A stretch of DNA of 6,951 nucleotides, taken from the NCBI GenBank assembly GCA_021774015.1, contig JAJFJO010000011.1, positions 1 to 6,951 on the forward strand. The letters are read 5' to 3'. Below are positions 6,426 through 6,951 of the stretch, piece by piece (positions within the stretch are counted from its first letter, which is position 1; the number at the start of each line of letters is the position of its first letter). Made by a program: the position numbers and the translations under genes. The stretch comes from Gammaproteobacteria bacterium. GTDB lineage: Bacteria; Pseudomonadota; Gammaproteobacteria; Coxiellales; Coxiellaceae. A model generated the notes under the pieces. The model did not search any database and was not told the DNA's origin. It was given only the letters and a program-made list of their open reading frames with translations.

Positions 6426-6728
6426 ATGCCATTATACGAATACCAATGCCAAGCCTGTGGTGAGTCTTGTGAGGTTCTACAGAAGGTCTCTGACGACCCA
6501 AAAACCGAATGCCCACACTGCCACAAAGAGCAACTCAAAAAACAAATATCAGCAGCCGCATTTCACCTGAAAGGCAGCGGTTGGTATGTGACAGACTTCC
6601 GCAAAGACGCCAATAAAAAAGATGATAAAAAAGCATCGACGGATAGCGGAGCAAAAAACGATACAAAGAGTGATACAAGTAAAGCCAACAGTGATACCAA
6701 AGCAACTGTTAAGAAAGACGATAAGTAG
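6426..6728 (+). CDS. FmdB-family zinc-ribbon protein
   Basis: The 100-residue protein opens with MPLYEYQCQACG, the signature of the FmdB regulatory protein family. Two CxxC knuckles, C8/C11 and C29/C32, should bind one zinc. The family block AAFHLKGSGWYVTDF (about 44-58) follows. Residues 59-100 are a low-complexity tail dominated by Lys, Asp, Ser, Thr and Ala with no Cys or aromatic residue, probably disordered. FmdB was named for a possible regulator of formamidase in Methylophilus; the role of most homologues is not established, so no pathway is assigned. The ribosome binding site is weak (GAGA ten bases upstream). In many proteobacteria this gene precedes aspS, which would fit a further gene beyond the right edge. 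Confidence 0.9.
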   Translation: MPLYEYQCQACGESCEVLQKVSDDPKTECPHCHKEQLKKQISAAAFHLKGSGWYVTDFRKDANKKDDKKASTDSGAKNDTKSDTSKANSDTKATVKKDDK

Positions 6729-6850
6729 CTCTGCATTATCACCTTCTGACACATGCAGATCGTGTCATGGGCGATTCTAAGTCGAATCTGTAACACCCAC
6801 CAAACCTAGAACCATGCACACACTTGACTCGGAACCGCGCACGCCAGTAA

Positions 6851-6894
6851 GCGCTATAAAAACAACACTCTCTAACAGCAGGTTTTTTAAGCGC
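6851..6894 (+). repeat. Imperfect 13-base inverted repeat near the right edge
   Basis: GCGCTATAAAAAC (6851-6863) and GTTTTTTAAGCGC (6882-6894) pair at 11 of 13 positions around an 18-base loop. The stem is GC-rich at its base and AT-rich at the top. It sits 50 bases before the terminal Shine-Dalgarno sequence. Its role, if any, is unknown. Confidence 0.35.
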
Positions 6895-6943
6895 GGACTT
6901 CGTCACGCGTTCTGTGTGCAGTGCGTGCTGACAACAACACTGC

Positions 6944-6950
6944 GGAGGTG
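6944..6950 (+). promoter_or_regulatory. Shine-Dalgarno sequence of a gene starting beyond the window
   Basis: GGAGGTG matches the anti-Shine-Dalgarno sequence closely and ends one base before the edge. Gene order in relatives suggests aspS as a guess, but no coding sequence of it is visible. Confidence 0.5.
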
Positions 6951-6951
6951 T

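Larger units (their letters stand above)
6729..6951 (+). other. Region after fmdB; probable leader of the next gene
   Basis: No gene can be assigned in these 223 bases. They hold TGACAC-N9-GTGTCA (6747-6767), GATTC-N6-GAATC (6773-6788) and a longer imperfect inverted repeat (6851-6863 with 6882-6894). GGAGGTG at 6944-6950 is a strong Shine-Dalgarno match, so a start codon is expected within about ten bases past the window. A frame from ATG 6814 is also open to the edge but resembles no family I know. Confidence 0.4.

Noticed and set aside
6549..6796. Two minus-strand hydrophobic open frames opposite fmdB
   Set aside because: The leucine, valine and phenylalanine-rich products are what the antisense of a Lys/Asp/Ser-rich tail gives; FmdB motifs on the plus strand are decisive.
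6727..6802. tRNA-like look: TAGCTC near the start, GTCGAATC and a terminal CCA
   Set aside because: The acceptor ends do not pair and the T-arm has no proper five-base stem around a seven-base loop; no cloverleaf can be drawn.
6824..6860. TTGACT and TATAAA as a promoter before the right edge
   Set aside because: The spacer is 25 bases, far too long for sigma70, and neither hexamer has a good partner at 16-18 bases.

Overview
This window looks like ordinary chromosome from a gammaproteobacterium of moderate GC content (low-to-mid 40s percent by eye). The gene neighbourhoods rppH-ptsP and nrdA-nrdB are typical of that class, and the ribonucleotide reductase proteins resemble, from memory, the long Pseudomonas-type class Ia enzyme more than the shorter E. 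coli one. The genus cannot be named from this sequence alone.

Layout. On the minus strand, rppH (1131-1631) is followed closely by the 5' two-fifths or so of ptsP (1-1101), which runs off the left edge at its phospho-histidine. A 504-base divergent intergenic region (1632-2135) separates rppH from nrdA. It holds a good sigma70-type promoter for rppH, three copies of TTACGCCA, several perfect inverted repeats, one perfect DnaA box and possible NrdR half-sites in the nrdA leader. On the plus strand, nrdA (2136-4964) and nrdB (5063-6307) encode a complete class Ia ribonucleotide reductase. Their 98-base gap carries a perfect 11-bp stem-loop. After a second stem-loop and a candidate promoter comes a small FmdB-type zinc-ribbon gene (6426-6728). 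The last 223 bases contain no gene I can assign, only imperfect inverted repeats and a strong Shine-Dalgarno-like GGAGGTG at the very end. A further plus-strand gene probably starts just outside the window.

Function. NrdA and NrdB together make deoxynucleotides for DNA synthesis. A DnaA box upstream would tie this supply to replication initiation, as known for E. coli nrdAB, and NrdR-like sites would give dATP/ATP-responsive repression. RppH starts decay of triphosphorylated mRNA, and PtsP is the first phosphotransfer enzyme of the nitrogen PTS. The two are commonly neighbours in gammaproteobacteria.

I found no mobile element, CRISPR array, defence system, rRNA or tRNA. The coding content is housekeeping. 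The parts worth a second look are the nrdA control region, the intercistronic stem-loops, a forced TTG start in rppH and an unusually basic linker in PtsP.
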